36,223 nt of DNA from Mycobacterium sp. 852002-50816_SCH5313054-b (GTDB lineage: Bacteria > Actinomycetota > Actinomycetes > Mycobacteriales > Mycobacteriaceae). The position numbers were made by a program, and so were the translations under genes. Below, piece after piece: positions 15,271-23,762 of this stretch. The notes under the pieces were generated by a model. It saw only the letters and a list, made by a program, of their open reading frames with translations. It was not told the origin of the DNA and made no database searches. Positions within the stretch are counted from its first letter, which is position 1. Each line of letters starts with the position of its first letter. The stretch covers positions 1 through 36,223 of the forward strand of contig NZ_LZIC01000130.1 in NCBI RefSeq assembly GCF_001667185.1, in the 5' to 3' direction.

Positions 15271-15890
15271 ACGCCACCCCAGTCCTCACCCCGGTGCGCC
15301 GCGCCGACGGTCCCGTGCGGGTGCGCGGGGATCTCGACGCGCCGTCGCGCAAGCGGTGGCTCGTCAAGTGGTGCGTGCTGGCCGTTCCGCACTACCCGAT
15401 ATTGATATTTCTGTACGCCGTGTATCCGCTGCTGACGATCGTCGCCGGCGTCGCGATCCTGTTCACGGGGCGCTATCCGCGCCCGATCTTCGACTTCAAC
15501 GTGGGGGTGCTGCGCTGGTCGTGGCGGGTGATGAATTACCGATTCCCGATGAACAGCACGGACAAGTACCCCCCGTTCACGCTGGCGTCCCGGCCCGACT
15601 ATCCCGGCGACCTGGTGGTCGACTATCCCGAGCGGCTGACCAACTGGGCCGTGCTGGTGAAGTGGTGGCTGCTGGGGCTCCCGCAGATCGCGCTGTGTTG
15701 GGCAATGGAGCCTCTGCTGCAGGTGCTGTGCGTCATCTCGGCGGGATGGTTGCTGTGCACGGGGTCGGTTCACCCCGGCATGTTCGATCTCCTGATGGGA
15801 ATCGTTCGGTGGCGCTACCGGGTGGCGGTGTATGTCTCGTTGATGTCTGACGAGTATCCACCGTTCCGGCTGGATCTAGGGGGTCGATAA
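15267..15890 (+). CDS. DUF4389 membrane protein with internal duplication
   Basis: This is a 207-residue membrane protein starting at GTG 15267 within a GTGA overlap. Two repeats are visible. The first has LFTGRYPRPIFDFNVGVLRW followed by WRVMNYRF and YPPFTL; the second has CTGSVHPGMFDLLMGIVRW followed by YRVAVYVS and YPPFRL. Each is preceded by a hydrophobic double segment (about residues 35-65 and 128-155). This is the DUF4389 repeat unit, here in tandem. The final residues DLGGR resemble DUF4389 ends in other actinobacteria. It is an inner-membrane protein of unknown role, translated together with the flavin monooxygenase, perhaps as a membrane anchor or transporter component. Confidence 0.85.
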   Translation: MNATPVLTPVRRADGPVRVRGDLDAPSRKRWLVKWCVLAVPHYPILIFLYAVYPLLTIVAGVAILFTGRYPRPIFDFNVGVLRWSWRVMNYRFPMNSTDKYPPFTLASRPDYPGDLVVDYPERLTNWAVLVKWWLLGLPQIALCWAMEPLLQVLCVISAGWLLCTGSVHPGMFDLLMGIVRWRYRVAVYVSLMSDEYPPFRLDLGGR

Positions 15891-15904
15891 CGCGCGAAAA
15901 CCCT

Positions 15905-16516
15905 TTGTTCCCTTACGTCTACCGGTTTGGACAGCCGATTTTCGATCGGCTCTTCTACAACCGCTATCGTCGCGCGGCGATCGGACACGCGACCGGCCGG
16001 CTGCTGCTGGTCGGCCTGGGTCCGGGGACCGACCTGAAGTTCGTGCCACCGGCGGTGACGACGGTCGCCGCCGTGGAGCCGGTCGCCGCCTTCCGCCGGA
16101 TGGCGTCGCGTCTTGCCGAACGCCACGGCATTGCCGTCGAGGTCGTCGACGGGACTGGCGAGTCGATCCCATTCCCGGACAACAGTTTCGACTCGGTTCA
16201 CATCGGGTTGGTGCTGTGCTCGGTCGACGATGTGGCCGCGACGCTGCGCGAGATCCGGCGCGTGCTCGTCCCCGGGGGGAGGCTGGTGGTCCTCGAGCAC
16301 GTCCGCGGCGAGGGCGCCACGGGCCGGCTCCAGGACCTCATTGCGGGGCCGTGGTCGTGGCTGGCCGCCGGCTGCCATCCGAACCGCCGAACGGTCGAAG
16401 CCATCGCCGCCGCCGGCTTCGACACCTCAGGGCTGCACCGCATCCGAACTCCAGTACCGTTCCCGTGCAAGCCGCACCTTCAGGGCTTTGCCACCGCGAC
16501 GGCCGATGTTAACTAG
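15905..16516 (+). CDS. Class I SAM-dependent methyltransferase (UbiE-like)
   Basis: This 203-residue methyltransferase shows motif I as LLLVGLGPGTDLKFVP, an acidic motif-II position in AAVEPVAAFRRMA, a post-I Asp in VEVVDGTGESIPFPDNSFDSV and motif III-like VLVPGGRLVVLEHVRG. This is the pattern of UbiE/COQ5-like methyltransferases of small lipids and phenols. The only usable start in the frame, which is closed by TGA at 15848, is TTG 15905. It follows the DUF4389 gene by 14 nt and ends the SDR-monooxygenase-DUF4389-methyltransferase group. It may O- or C-methylate the hydroxylated product. Cytosolic. Substrate unknown. Confidence 0.9.
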   Translation: MFPYVYRFGQPIFDRLFYNRYRRAAIGHATGRLLLVGLGPGTDLKFVPPAVTTVAAVEPVAAFRRMASRLAERHGIAVEVVDGTGESIPFPDNSFDSVHIGLVLCSVDDVAATLREIRRVLVPGGRLVVLEHVRGEGATGRLQDLIAGPWSWLAAGCHPNRRTVEAIAAAGFDTSGLHRIRTPVPFPCKPHLQGFATATADVN

Positions 16517-16628
16517 ATCAACATTGAACCGATGGGGCGTCCCTTTCGTGTAGTCCTAGACGCCGCGTGTTGTCGGCGATGACTGCGCCGGCGCGATCGT
16601 CGCGGCCCTCAGGGAAGGGACTGTGGTC

Positions 16629-17495
16629 ATGAACTTTTCGGTGTTGGCACCTGAGATCAATTCGGCGCGGATGTTCGCCGGCGCGGGTTCTGCTCCCATG
16701 TTGGGAGCTGCCGCCGCTTGGGAGGCGTTGGCGTCCGAGTTGGGGTCCGCGGCGTCATCGTTCTCCTCGGTCACGTCGGGCCTGACGGGCCAGGCGTGGC
16801 AGGGTCCGGCGTCGGCGGCGATGGCGGCCGCGGCGGCCCCATACGCGGGGTGGTTGAGCGCGGCGGCGAATCAAGCGACCGGGGCGGCCGGGCAGGCCCG
16901 GGCGGTGGCCGGCGCGTTCGAAGCCGCGCGCGCCGCGACGGTACATCCCTTGCAAGTGGCGGCCAACCGAAATGGGTTGGTGCAGTTGATAATGTCCAAT
17001 TTGTTCGGGCAGAACGCGCCGGCGATCGCAGCCGCCGAGGCCGACTACGAGCGGATGTGGGCGCAGGACGTAGCGGCGATGGTCGGCTATCACGCCGGGG
17101 CCTCGGCCGCCGCGGGGCAGCTGCCGCAGTGGCAGGAGTCCGTGCACGGTTTGGCGACCCGGCTGGCCGGGGCGCTGGGCCTCAGCCCGGTCACCAACCC
17201 CGTGCCCGGCGACCCGGACTTCATGAGCCAAACGGGTGGGTTCGCGGGCTTGTTGTCGAACACGTCCGTTGCCGATCCCGACGACAACAATTTCGTCGGG
17301 ACGACCTTCACCAGCCCGCTCTTCACGGCCTCAGTGACCTCCGGCGCCGAGCCCACGCTGGGCCTGGGGGCACCCGGGCAGACGATATTGACGTTCCAGA
17401 GCCCGGTCGCCCCGTTCTTGAATAGTTCGATCGCCCTTCCGGTTACGGATCCCTTGGCGCCCCTGTTTACCGCGCTGCTTCCGCTCGGCTTCTGA
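16629..17495 (+). CDS. PPE family protein (solitary)
   Basis: This 288-residue protein starts at ATG 16629 with GGAAGGGA upstream. The N-terminal PPE domain is clear: MNFSVLAPEINSARMFAGAG, WQGPASAAM (the WxG-type turn), and FGQNAPAIAAAEADYERMWAQD near residue 130. The name-giving Pro-Pro-Glu reads Ala-Pro-Glu here. The C-terminal part (about 180-288) is short, lacks GxxSVPxxW and does not match the MPTR pattern. PPE proteins are type VII secretion substrates usually paired with a PE protein. No PE gene lies in the 112-nt upstream region, so a partner must come from elsewhere if one is needed. It converges on the ABC permease gene. Confidence 0.92.
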   Translation: MNFSVLAPEINSARMFAGAGSAPMLGAAAAWEALASELGSAASSFSSVTSGLTGQAWQGPASAAMAAAAAPYAGWLSAAANQATGAAGQARAVAGAFEAARAATVHPLQVAANRNGLVQLIMSNLFGQNAPAIAAAEADYERMWAQDVAAMVGYHAGASAAAGQLPQWQESVHGLATRLAGALGLSPVTNPVPGDPDFMSQTGGFAGLLSNTSVADPDDNNFVGTTFTSPLFTASVTSGAEPTLGLGAPGQTILTFQSPVAPFLNSSIALPVTDPLAPLFTALLPLGF

Positions 17496-17511
17496 GTTTT
17501 CCGCGCGAAAC

Positions 17512-20025
17512 CTACTCGACGCTCACGGCGTCGATGATGTTGAGCCGGGCCGCGCGCCGGGCCGGCGGCAGCGAACCGAGCAAGCTGATCGCCAGCGCGC
17601 CGAGACAGAACGCGAACGCCGTCCGGCTCGGGCGGAACGCGACCTGGAAATTCATCATGTCCCCGCTGACGAGACTGAACAGCCACTGGTCCGCGCACCC
17701 GAACGCGAGTCCCAACACGCCGCCGATCACACCGATGCCCGTCGCCTCGGCCAGCACCATCCGCAACGTGAACCGGCGGCTCGATCCCATGGCCCGCAGC
17801 ACACCGAGTTCCCGGCGCCGTTCCAGCACCGACAGGGTCAACGTGTTGAGTAGCGCCACCGCCGCGACACATACCACGATGATCCACACCGCATTTGCGA
17901 TGAACATGCTCTGGCGCATCGGGGCCTCAAGCCCCGCCAGCTTGGCGCGACCGCCGTACACGTAGTTGGGCGAGGGCACCACGCGCCGGACGTCGGCCAG
18001 CAGGCGATCGGGATTCACGCCGGGCCCGGCGGCGATCTCGAGGGTGGTCGTGACCGGGCGGTCGAACCACGAGCGCATGTCGTCGAGGCTCATCCCGACG
18101 GTCCCGATGACCGTCGAGAAGTACGGGACGAGCGCCAGCACGGTCGCCGGCCGCACGCCGTGCGGCGTTTGCATCCGCAATTGGTCGCCGACCCCGACGT
18201 GCAGGGTCTTGCCCAGATTTTGTGACAGCACCACGCCCCGACCGGCGAGCACCTGGTCGCGCACCCGCGCGTCGAGCGCGCCGTAGAGCGGATCGGCCGT
18301 ACCCGGCGAAAAGCCGTCGAGCATGACGCGGGTGCCGCCGACCTCGGCGAACCCGAGCGCGCCCTCGGTGACCCGCCGCACCCCGGGCAGCGCCGCAATT
18401 TTGCCCGAAAGGCCTTGCGGAAGGGCGTCGGTGGGATAGCTGTCGGGGGAGTTCGCGCTCACCCAGACGGGCACGTCGACGACCGGGGCGAAGACGTTCC
18501 GCGCGGACCGGATCATGTCGGTGTTGGTGCCGGTGATGGTGACGGTGGTGACCACGGCAATGAGCACCGTCATCACCGTCGCCCATACGCGTCGCGGCGC
18601 CCGCTCGATGGTCGCCGCGGCGAGCGCCCCGACGGACCCGAAGGCGCGGGCCGCGGCGGCCGTCGCGTTGACGATAGGCACCGTGAGCGCGAAGCCCAGC
18701 GCTATCTCCGCGGAGAACACCGCCGACACCGCGACAAACGCCACGGCGCCACGCTGGTTGAGCACGATCCCGATGGACAGCCCGAAGACCGCGACGGCCG
18801 CCAACCCGGCGGTGATCCGCAGCCATCGCGGCACCCGGTCGGCGGCCGAAACCCCCACGGGCGCCAACGCTTCGATGGGTGCAACCTTGTACACCTGCCG
18901 GGCCGCCATCGCCGACGCCACCACGCTGGTCAGCGAGGTCACCGCGACCGCGGCCGGGATGGCGTAGCCGGGCAGCCAGTACTCGATGCGGGCTTCCAGG
19001 CCCTGGGTCATCGCCGGAGGCAATCGGCCGATCGCGATGCGGCCCAGCGCAATTCCGATGGCCGATCCGACGGCCCCGCCGATGATGCCGAGTATCGCCG
19101 CCTCCGCCAGCATGTCGCGGACGATGGTGGCGCGGCGCCCGCCGATGGCGCGCAACAACGAGATGACCGGCCGCCGCTGGGTGATCGCCATCGTCATCGT
19201 GGTGTAGATCAGGAACGCGCCGACCATCAGCGCCACCATGGCGCCCATCAGGGCCATGTAGTTCATCAGCTTGACGCCGTCACCGGCACGCGTGGCCCGC
19301 ATGCTGGGGTCGGCGACGACGGCCCGCCCGTTCACCGCGCGGCTGACGGCGGCGCGAACCTGGGCGAGATCGGCGCCGGGCTTGGTGGTGATCAGGATCG
19401 AGTCGAGCTGACCCTGCCGCCCGGTGACGTTCTGCGCCAAGGCAAGTGGGGCGAGCACATAGTGTCCGCCGTTAAGGGCGGCGGCCTGCTTGCCCGCGAG
19501 CACCTCGCCGACCGTCACCGAGGCGGAACCGAGTTGGAACGTTGCGCCTTTCGCGTGGCCGGCGCCGGGTCCGACCCGCACGGCGTTGGCCGCGAGCGGT
19601 CCCGCGGGCCCGTTTTTCGGGTCGTCGCGCATGGCGTCTTTCAGGACGCCACCCAGGGCGGCGAGGCGATCGTCGGCGCCGAACAGCAGGACCGGCCCCG
19701 ACGAGGTGGATACCGCCGTCCGGATCATCGGCGCCGCGGTCGCGACCCCGGGAACCGCGGCCACGTCGGCGGCGACCGTGTCGGGAAACCCGGCGTCGGT
19801 GATGCCCGACACCTCCAACGAGGCGATGCCCGCGATCCCGTCGGCGAGCCGGTTGACCGATCCGGTGATCGAGCCGAAGATGCCGAACACCGCGACCAGA
19901 TACATGGCCGACGCCGCCATCACGGCGATCGACGCGATCGTGCGCCGTCGGTGCACCGCCAGTTCACGCAGGCTGAACAGGCGCAGCCGGCCGGCCGCCG
20001 CGCCGATCCCAGAACCCGGTGTCAC
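17512..20025 (-). CDS. ABC transporter permease, FtsX/MacB type
   Basis: This is an 837-residue permease starting at GTG 20025, which overlaps the ATPase stop by 4 nt (GTGA). After one N-terminal membrane helix (AVMAASAMYLVAVFGIFGSI) comes an extracytoplasmic core, then FtsX helices around LMGAMVALMVGAFLIY, IIGGAVGSAIGIALG and IPAAVAVTSLTSVVASAM, a second extracytoplasmic region, and a second FtsX domain containing VCVAAVALLNTLTLSVLERR and ELGVLRAMGSSRRFTLRM. The doubled FtsX layout, about ten membrane helices in all, matches mycobacterial large permeases such as those of the Rv0986-Rv0987 type, although identity with them is not claimed. It probably works mechanically on lipoproteins, lipids or envelope enzymes rather than as a small-molecule pump. 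Confidence 0.92.
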   Translation of the reverse strand: MTPGSGIGAAAGRLRLFSLRELAVHRRRTIASIAVMAASAMYLVAVFGIFGSITGSVNRLADGIAGIASLEVSGITDAGFPDTVAADVAAVPGVATAAPMIRTAVSTSSGPVLLFGADDRLAALGGVLKDAMRDDPKNGPAGPLAANAVRVGPGAGHAKGATFQLGSASVTVGEVLAGKQAAALNGGHYVLAPLALAQNVTGRQGQLDSILITTKPGADLAQVRAAVSRAVNGRAVVADPSMRATRAGDGVKLMNYMALMGAMVALMVGAFLIYTTMTMAITQRRPVISLLRAIGGRRATIVRDMLAEAAILGIIGGAVGSAIGIALGRIAIGRLPPAMTQGLEARIEYWLPGYAIPAAVAVTSLTSVVASAMAARQVYKVAPIEALAPVGVSAADRVPRWLRITAGLAAVAVFGLSIGIVLNQRGAVAFVAVSAVFSAEIALGFALTVPIVNATAAAARAFGSVGALAAATIERAPRRVWATVMTVLIAVVTTVTITGTNTDMIRSARNVFAPVVDVPVWVSANSPDSYPTDALPQGLSGKIAALPGVRRVTEGALGFAEVGGTRVMLDGFSPGTADPLYGALDARVRDQVLAGRGVVLSQNLGKTLHVGVGDQLRMQTPHGVRPATVLALVPYFSTVIGTVGMSLDDMRSWFDRPVTTTLEIAAGPGVNPDRLLADVRRVVPSPNYVYGGRAKLAGLEAPMRQSMFIANAVWIIVVCVAAVALLNTLTLSVLERRRELGVLRAMGSSRRFTLRMVLAEATGIGVIGGVLGLAFGCADQWLFSLVSGDMMNFQVAFRPSRTAFAFCLGALAISLLGSLPPARRAARLNIIDAVSVE

Positions 20026-20765
20026 ACCGGGACCGCCAACCGCTCGTCGGAACCGATCCGACCGTCCTGCAGCATGATCACCCGATCGGTCGCGTCCGCG
20101 GCCGCCGCGTTGTGGGTCACCATCACCACCAGCCGTCCGCGGCCGGGCTCGTGGGCCACCTCGCCGAGCAGCGCCAAGATGGAAGCTCCCGTCGCGGAGT
20201 CGAGGTTCCCGGTCGGTTCGTCGGCGAGGATCAGGGGCGGGTCCATCATGAGGGCGCGCGCCACGGCGACCCGCTGCATCTGGCCGCCGGACAGCTCGGC
20301 GGGCCGGTGGTCTATCCGGTGCCCGAGCCCGACGCGGTCCAGGAGCCGTGTCGCGTCCGGTTTGGCCTTGCCCAGCCGGACGCCGTCGAGCAGCTTGGGT
20401 ACCGCGACGTTCTCCCACGCCGACAGCGTCGGCAACAGGTTGAAGAACTGAAAGATGAAGCCCACGCGGCGATGGCGGAACGCCGACTGCTGCTCATCGC
20501 TGAGGCGGCCGATCTCCGCGCCATCGAACGTGATCGACCCGGAATCGGGGGAATCCAGCGCGCCGAGCAGGTGCAGCAGGGTGCTCTTCCCCGCCCCCGA
20601 CGGCCCGACGACCGACAGGAAGAGCCCGCCCTCGAGCCGGAGGCTGATCTCGTCGAGTGCGCGCACGGATTGACCGCCCACCCGGTACTCGCGCACCACA
20701 TCGCGAAGCTCGATGGTCAACGGTGTGGGCCTGGGAGGATTGCCGGTGTCGATGCGTCTGAACAT
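20022..20765 (-). CDS. ABC transporter ATP-binding protein, MacB/LolD type
   Basis: This is a 247-residue ATPase from ATG 20765, with GGGAGG just upstream; the frame extends seven codons further without need. Walker A GPSGAGKS is at residues 54-61. The Q-loop is in FIFQFFNLLPTLSAWENV, the signature in LSGGQMQRVAVARAL, Walker B in LILADEPTGNLDS and the switch His in MVTHN. DEPTGNLDS and FFNLLPTL are typical of the MacB/LolD/FtsE group. The gene overlaps the large FtsX permease, with which it forms a two-gene transporter. It diverges from the WS/DGAT gene across 344 nt. Confidence 0.95.
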   Translation of the reverse strand: MFRRIDTGNPPRPTPLTIELRDVVREYRVGGQSVRALDEISLRLEGGLFLSVVGPSGAGKSTLLHLLGALDSPDSGSITFDGAEIGRLSDEQQSAFRHRRVGFIFQFFNLLPTLSAWENVAVPKLLDGVRLGKAKPDATRLLDRVGLGHRIDHRPAELSGGQMQRVAVARALMMDPPLILADEPTGNLDSATGASILALLGEVAHEPGRGRLVVMVTHNAAAADATDRVIMLQDGRIGSDERLAVPV

Positions 20766-21109
20766 GTTCCTCCCGCGCGTCCGCACTCGTCAGCGCATGA
20801 CCACCCCACGCGAACCGTGCCCCCGCGGCGCTGATATGAGAGATAACGAGGCCCCGCGGCGATCGGTTCACTGGACGGGATGTTTATCCGTCGCGGCGTT
20901 TGGGGAACCCGTCGGTCTTCATCGGGGCGCCTGCGGCACCCGAGGAATTGCCGCGTCCTGTTGTCGGAGCGGACCGGCGAAATCACACCGCGGTCATCAA
21001 CAATTAACGCGAAAAGATTTGGTAAGCAGTGGCTTTCCACATTTTCGCTACCTAAACTCTGTGGGGGTTAGGGCGGGGTATTGAGAAGTCACTAGTCGAG
21101 CAGGCGGCT
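20766..21109. other. Divergent intergenic region between ABC transporter and WS/DGAT
   Basis: No gene is supported in these 344 nt. A hairpin with a 7-bp stem, one bulged G and a GTTT loop lies at 20874-20892. The stretch from about 21000 to 21060 is relatively AT-rich and includes TAAACT at 21053-21058, a possible TANNNT -10 for the acyltransferase gene, without a convincing -35. No DosR-type palindrome was seen. Confidence 0.4.
20874..20892. repeat. Short hairpin in the divergent promoter region
   Basis: GACGG-AT pairs with AT-CCGTC around a GTTT loop, with one unpaired G in the left arm. No U-rich tract follows on either strand, so it is more likely a protein-binding site than a terminator. 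It is 109 nt from the ATPase start. Confidence 0.3.
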
Positions 21110-22510
21110 ATGGAACGACTAAGCGGACTTGATGCATTCTTTCTCTATCTGGAGACTCCGACGCAGCCGTTGAACGTGTGTTGCATTGTGGAGTTGGACA
21201 CCTCGGCGATGCCGGGCGGTTATACCTACGGCCGCTTGCGCGCCGCGATGGCCAAGCGCGTGGCCGCGATGCCGGAATTTCGGATGAAGCTGGCCGACTC
21301 GCAGCTGAACCTGGATCATCCGGTGTGGGTGGATGACGAAGACTTCCAACTGCGCCGCCACCTGCGCCGCGTCGGGGTGCCGGCGCCCGGGGGGCGCCAG
21401 GAGTTGGCCGACATCTGCGGCTATATCGCGGGGCTTCCGCTGGACCGCGATCGCCCGCTGTGGGAGATGTGGGTGCTCGAAGGCGGCGCCCGCGCGGGCG
21501 CGGTGGCGGTGCTGCTCAAGGTCCATCACGCCGTGGTCGACGGAGTGGCCGGCGCGAACCTGCTCGCCCAGCTGTGCACCCTGGAAGCCGACGCGCCGCC
21601 CCCGAAACCGACGCGCGGCGCGGGTCGCGGCAACGCGCTGCACATTGCCGCGAGCGGGCTGCTCGGGTTCGCGATGCGGCCTTTGCGGCTTGCGACCGTG
21701 GTGCCGGCGACAATGCTGACATTGGTGCAGACGGCGCTTCGCGCGCGCGACGGGCGCACCATGGCCGCGCCGTTTTCGGCGCCTCCCACCCCCTTCAACG
21801 GCGCCGTCAGCGGGCTCCGCAACATCGCCTTCAGCCAGTTGGACATGCGCGATGTCAAGCGGGTCAAGGAACGGTTCGGGGTGACGGTCAACGACGTCGT
21901 GGTCGCGCTGTGCGCGGGGGTGTTGCGGCGGTTCCTGCTCGACCGCGGCGAGCTGCCCGAACACCCGCTGGTGGCGACCGTGCCGGTGTCGGTGCGCGAC
22001 ACGTCCCACCGGCCCGGCCGCAACCAGACCACCTGGATGTTCTGCCGGGTGGAAAGCCAGATCGGCGATCCGGCCGAACGCATCCGCACCATCGCGGCGG
22101 GTAACGCGGCCGCGAAGGACCACACCGCGGCCATGGGTCCGACGTTGCTGCACGACTGGACGCAGTTCGGCGGGCCTACGATGTTCGGCGCGGCCATGCG
22201 GATCCTGCCGCGCATCCCGATATCGCACAGCCCGGCGTACAACCTGATCCTGTCGAACGTGCCCGGCCCCCAGGCCCAGTTGTACTTCCTGGGCTGCCAC
22301 GTCGACACCATGTATCCGATGGGACCGATCATCGGCAGCGCGGGGCTCAACATCACCGTGATGTCGCTGGGCGGGGAACTCGGCATCGGCATCATCGGGT
22401 GCCCCGACCTGCTGCCGGACTTGTGGGACATCGCCGACGCATTCCCCGATGCGCTCAAGGAGCTGCTCGAATGCGGCGACGTTCAGCTGGAAGGTAGCCC
22501 TGGGCGCTAG
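21110..22510 (+). CDS. Wax ester synthase/diacylglycerol O-acyltransferase (WS/DGAT)
   Basis: This is a 466-residue member of the actinobacterial WS/DGAT (Tgs) family. The catalytic HHxxxDG motif is at residues 139-145 (KVHHAVVDGVAG), and the N-terminal MERLSGLDAFFLYLETPTQPLN is the usual family opening. The C-terminal part contains NLILSNVPGP and the GLNITVMS segment typical of the family. These enzymes transfer acyl groups from acyl-CoA to diacylglycerol or long-chain alcohols to form storage lipid, at the membrane or lipid-droplet surface. AGGCGG precedes the ATG. It stands alone on the plus strand, followed after 81 nt by the YbjQ-domain gene. Which of the many mycobacterial paralogues it is cannot be said. 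Confidence 0.95.
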   Translation: MERLSGLDAFFLYLETPTQPLNVCCIVELDTSAMPGGYTYGRLRAAMAKRVAAMPEFRMKLADSQLNLDHPVWVDDEDFQLRRHLRRVGVPAPGGRQELADICGYIAGLPLDRDRPLWEMWVLEGGARAGAVAVLLKVHHAVVDGVAGANLLAQLCTLEADAPPPKPTRGAGRGNALHIAASGLLGFAMRPLRLATVVPATMLTLVQTALRARDGRTMAAPFSAPPTPFNGAVSGLRNIAFSQLDMRDVKRVKERFGVTVNDVVVALCAGVLRRFLLDRGELPEHPLVATVPVSVRDTSHRPGRNQTTWMFCRVESQIGDPAERIRTIAAGNAAAKDHTAAMGPTLLHDWTQFGGPTMFGAAMRILPRIPISHSPAYNLILSNVPGPQAQLYFLGCHVDTMYPMGPIIGSAGLNITVMSLGGELGIGIIGCPDLLPDLWDIADAFPDALKELLECGDVQLEGSPGR

Positions 22511-22591
22511 CTCTCGCGACGCGAAGCCACCCGGCGAGCGCCCCCCGTCGGGCTACGCTGTCCTTCCCAACCTCAGGAGGGCCGGTAGCCG

Positions 22592-23377
22592 ATGCAACCC
22601 ACCCCGCTCGACCCAGTTGCCAGCGAACGCCTGTCCCACGCGGGCAAGGTCTTCACGTCCGACCTGTCGATCAATGAATTCGCCCTGCTGCACGGCGCCG
22701 GGTTCGAGCCGATCGAACTCGTCATGGGCGTCTCGGTCTATCACGTGGGATACCAGTTCACCGGCATCAGGCAGCAATCCGAGCTGCCGGTACTCACCGA
22801 GGCGACCTACCGCGCCCGGTGGAACGCGATGTCGCGGATGCAGGCCGAGGCCGATTCGCTCGGCGCCGACGGGGTGGTCGGCGTCCGCCTGGACTGGCGT
22901 CATCAGGGGGAGGGCGAGCACCTCGAGTTCATCGCCGTCGGCACCGCCGTGCGGTACACCGGGAAGCCCGGGGCATACCGACGCTCCAACGGGCAGGCGT
23001 TCACCAGCCACCTGTCCGGCCAGGACCTGACGACCCTGCTGCGGTCCGGCTACACCCCGGTTGCCTTCGTGATGGGCAACTGCGTGTTCCACGTTGCCGT
23101 GCAAGGGTTTATGACGATGCTGAAGCAGGCGGGACGCAACACAGAGATGCCGCAATGGACACAGGGCAGCTACCAAGCCCGGGAGCTGGCGATGTCGCGC
23201 ATGCAGAGCGAGGCCGAGCGCGACGGCGGAGCCGGCGTCGTCGGTGTGCATTTCGCCATTTCGAACTATGCGTGGGGGCATCACACGGTGGAGTTCTACG
23301 TGGCGGGCACGGCCGTCCGTCGCGGTGGCGAGGCGCAAACCCTGACGCCCTCGTTCGTCCTGCCGATGAGTGACTGA
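22592..23377 (+). CDS. Double YbjQ-type (UPF0145, heavy-metal-binding) domain protein
   Basis: This is a 261-residue protein made of two similar halves. The first (about 20-127) contains FTSDLSINEFALLHGAGFEP, VMGVSVYHVGYQ, AMSRMQAEADSLGADGVVGV and VGTAVR. The second (about 136-251) contains FTSHLSGQDLTTLLRSGYTP, VMGNCVFHVAVQ, AMSRMQSEAERDGGAGVVGV and AGTAVR. This is the YbjQ/UPF0145 fold, usually a single domain of about 100 residues forming a pentamer; here it is duplicated and fused. AGGAGG lies 11 nt before the ATG, and TACGCT at 22554-22559 is a possible -10. The stop overlaps the ATG of the next gene (TGATG). Biochemical role unknown. Confidence 0.85.
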   Translation: MQPTPLDPVASERLSHAGKVFTSDLSINEFALLHGAGFEPIELVMGVSVYHVGYQFTGIRQQSELPVLTEATYRARWNAMSRMQAEADSLGADGVVGVRLDWRHQGEGEHLEFIAVGTAVRYTGKPGAYRRSNGQAFTSHLSGQDLTTLLRSGYTPVAFVMGNCVFHVAVQGFMTMLKQAGRNTEMPQWTQGSYQARELAMSRMQSEAERDGGAGVVGVHFAISNYAWGHHTVEFYVAGTAVRRGGEAQTLTPSFVLPMSD

Positions 23378-23751
23378 TGACCTTCGATCATGAGCGGGTC
23401 AGTCATGCCATCGGGTCGGCCCTGGCCGGGCCCGGGGGAGTCGCGCTGGTGGTCAAGGTGTTCTGCGGTGTGCCCGGAGTGGTCCTCGTCCCGGCGCGGC
23501 GGGGCTTCTTCCGCTCCCAGCCCGAGCGGATCCAGATCGGCGACTGGCGATACGAACTCACCGCCGACGGCCGGCTGTCCGCCGCTCACGTGGTGAACGG
23601 CATCGTCCTGGCCGAGGAGGTGCTGGCCGCCGGCGTCGTGGGTCCGCACATCGCCCGCGCGCTCGGGCAACTGGTGAGCAGTTACGGCCCGACGATCGTT
23701 CCGAACATCGATGCGGCGCTCGAGGTTCTCGAGAGCGCGCCGCGTTTCTGA
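23377..23751 (+). CDS. Conserved small protein, function unknown
   Basis: This 124-residue protein starts at ATG 23377 within a TGATG overlap, so it is translated with the YbjQ-domain gene. No membrane helix, signal or catalytic motif is obvious. The sequence is mixed alpha/beta with FFRSQPERIQIGDWRYEL in the middle and a helical C-terminal third (IARALGQLVSSYGPTIVPN). Codon use matches the neighbours, and the close coupling supports a real gene. It was not recognised with certainty; it may belong to a mycobacterial DUF family. Partnership with the YbjQ-domain protein is inferred from the overlap only. Confidence 0.8.
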   Translation: MTFDHERVSHAIGSALAGPGGVALVVKVFCGVPGVVLVPARRGFFRSQPERIQIGDWRYELTADGRLSAAHVVNGIVLAEEVLAAGVVGPHIARALGQLVSSYGPTIVPNIDAALEVLESAPRF

Positions 23752-23762
23752 CCGACCCGGGC

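Noticed and set aside
16506..16524. Short inverted repeat ATGTT/AACAT at the methyltransferase stop
   Set aside because: Only 5-bp arms with a 9-nt spacer and no T-tract; not distinguishable from chance.
18415..20451. Plus-strand frame of 678 codons opposite the ABC permease
   Set aside because: Arg/His/Gly-rich shadow of a well-supported permease gene.
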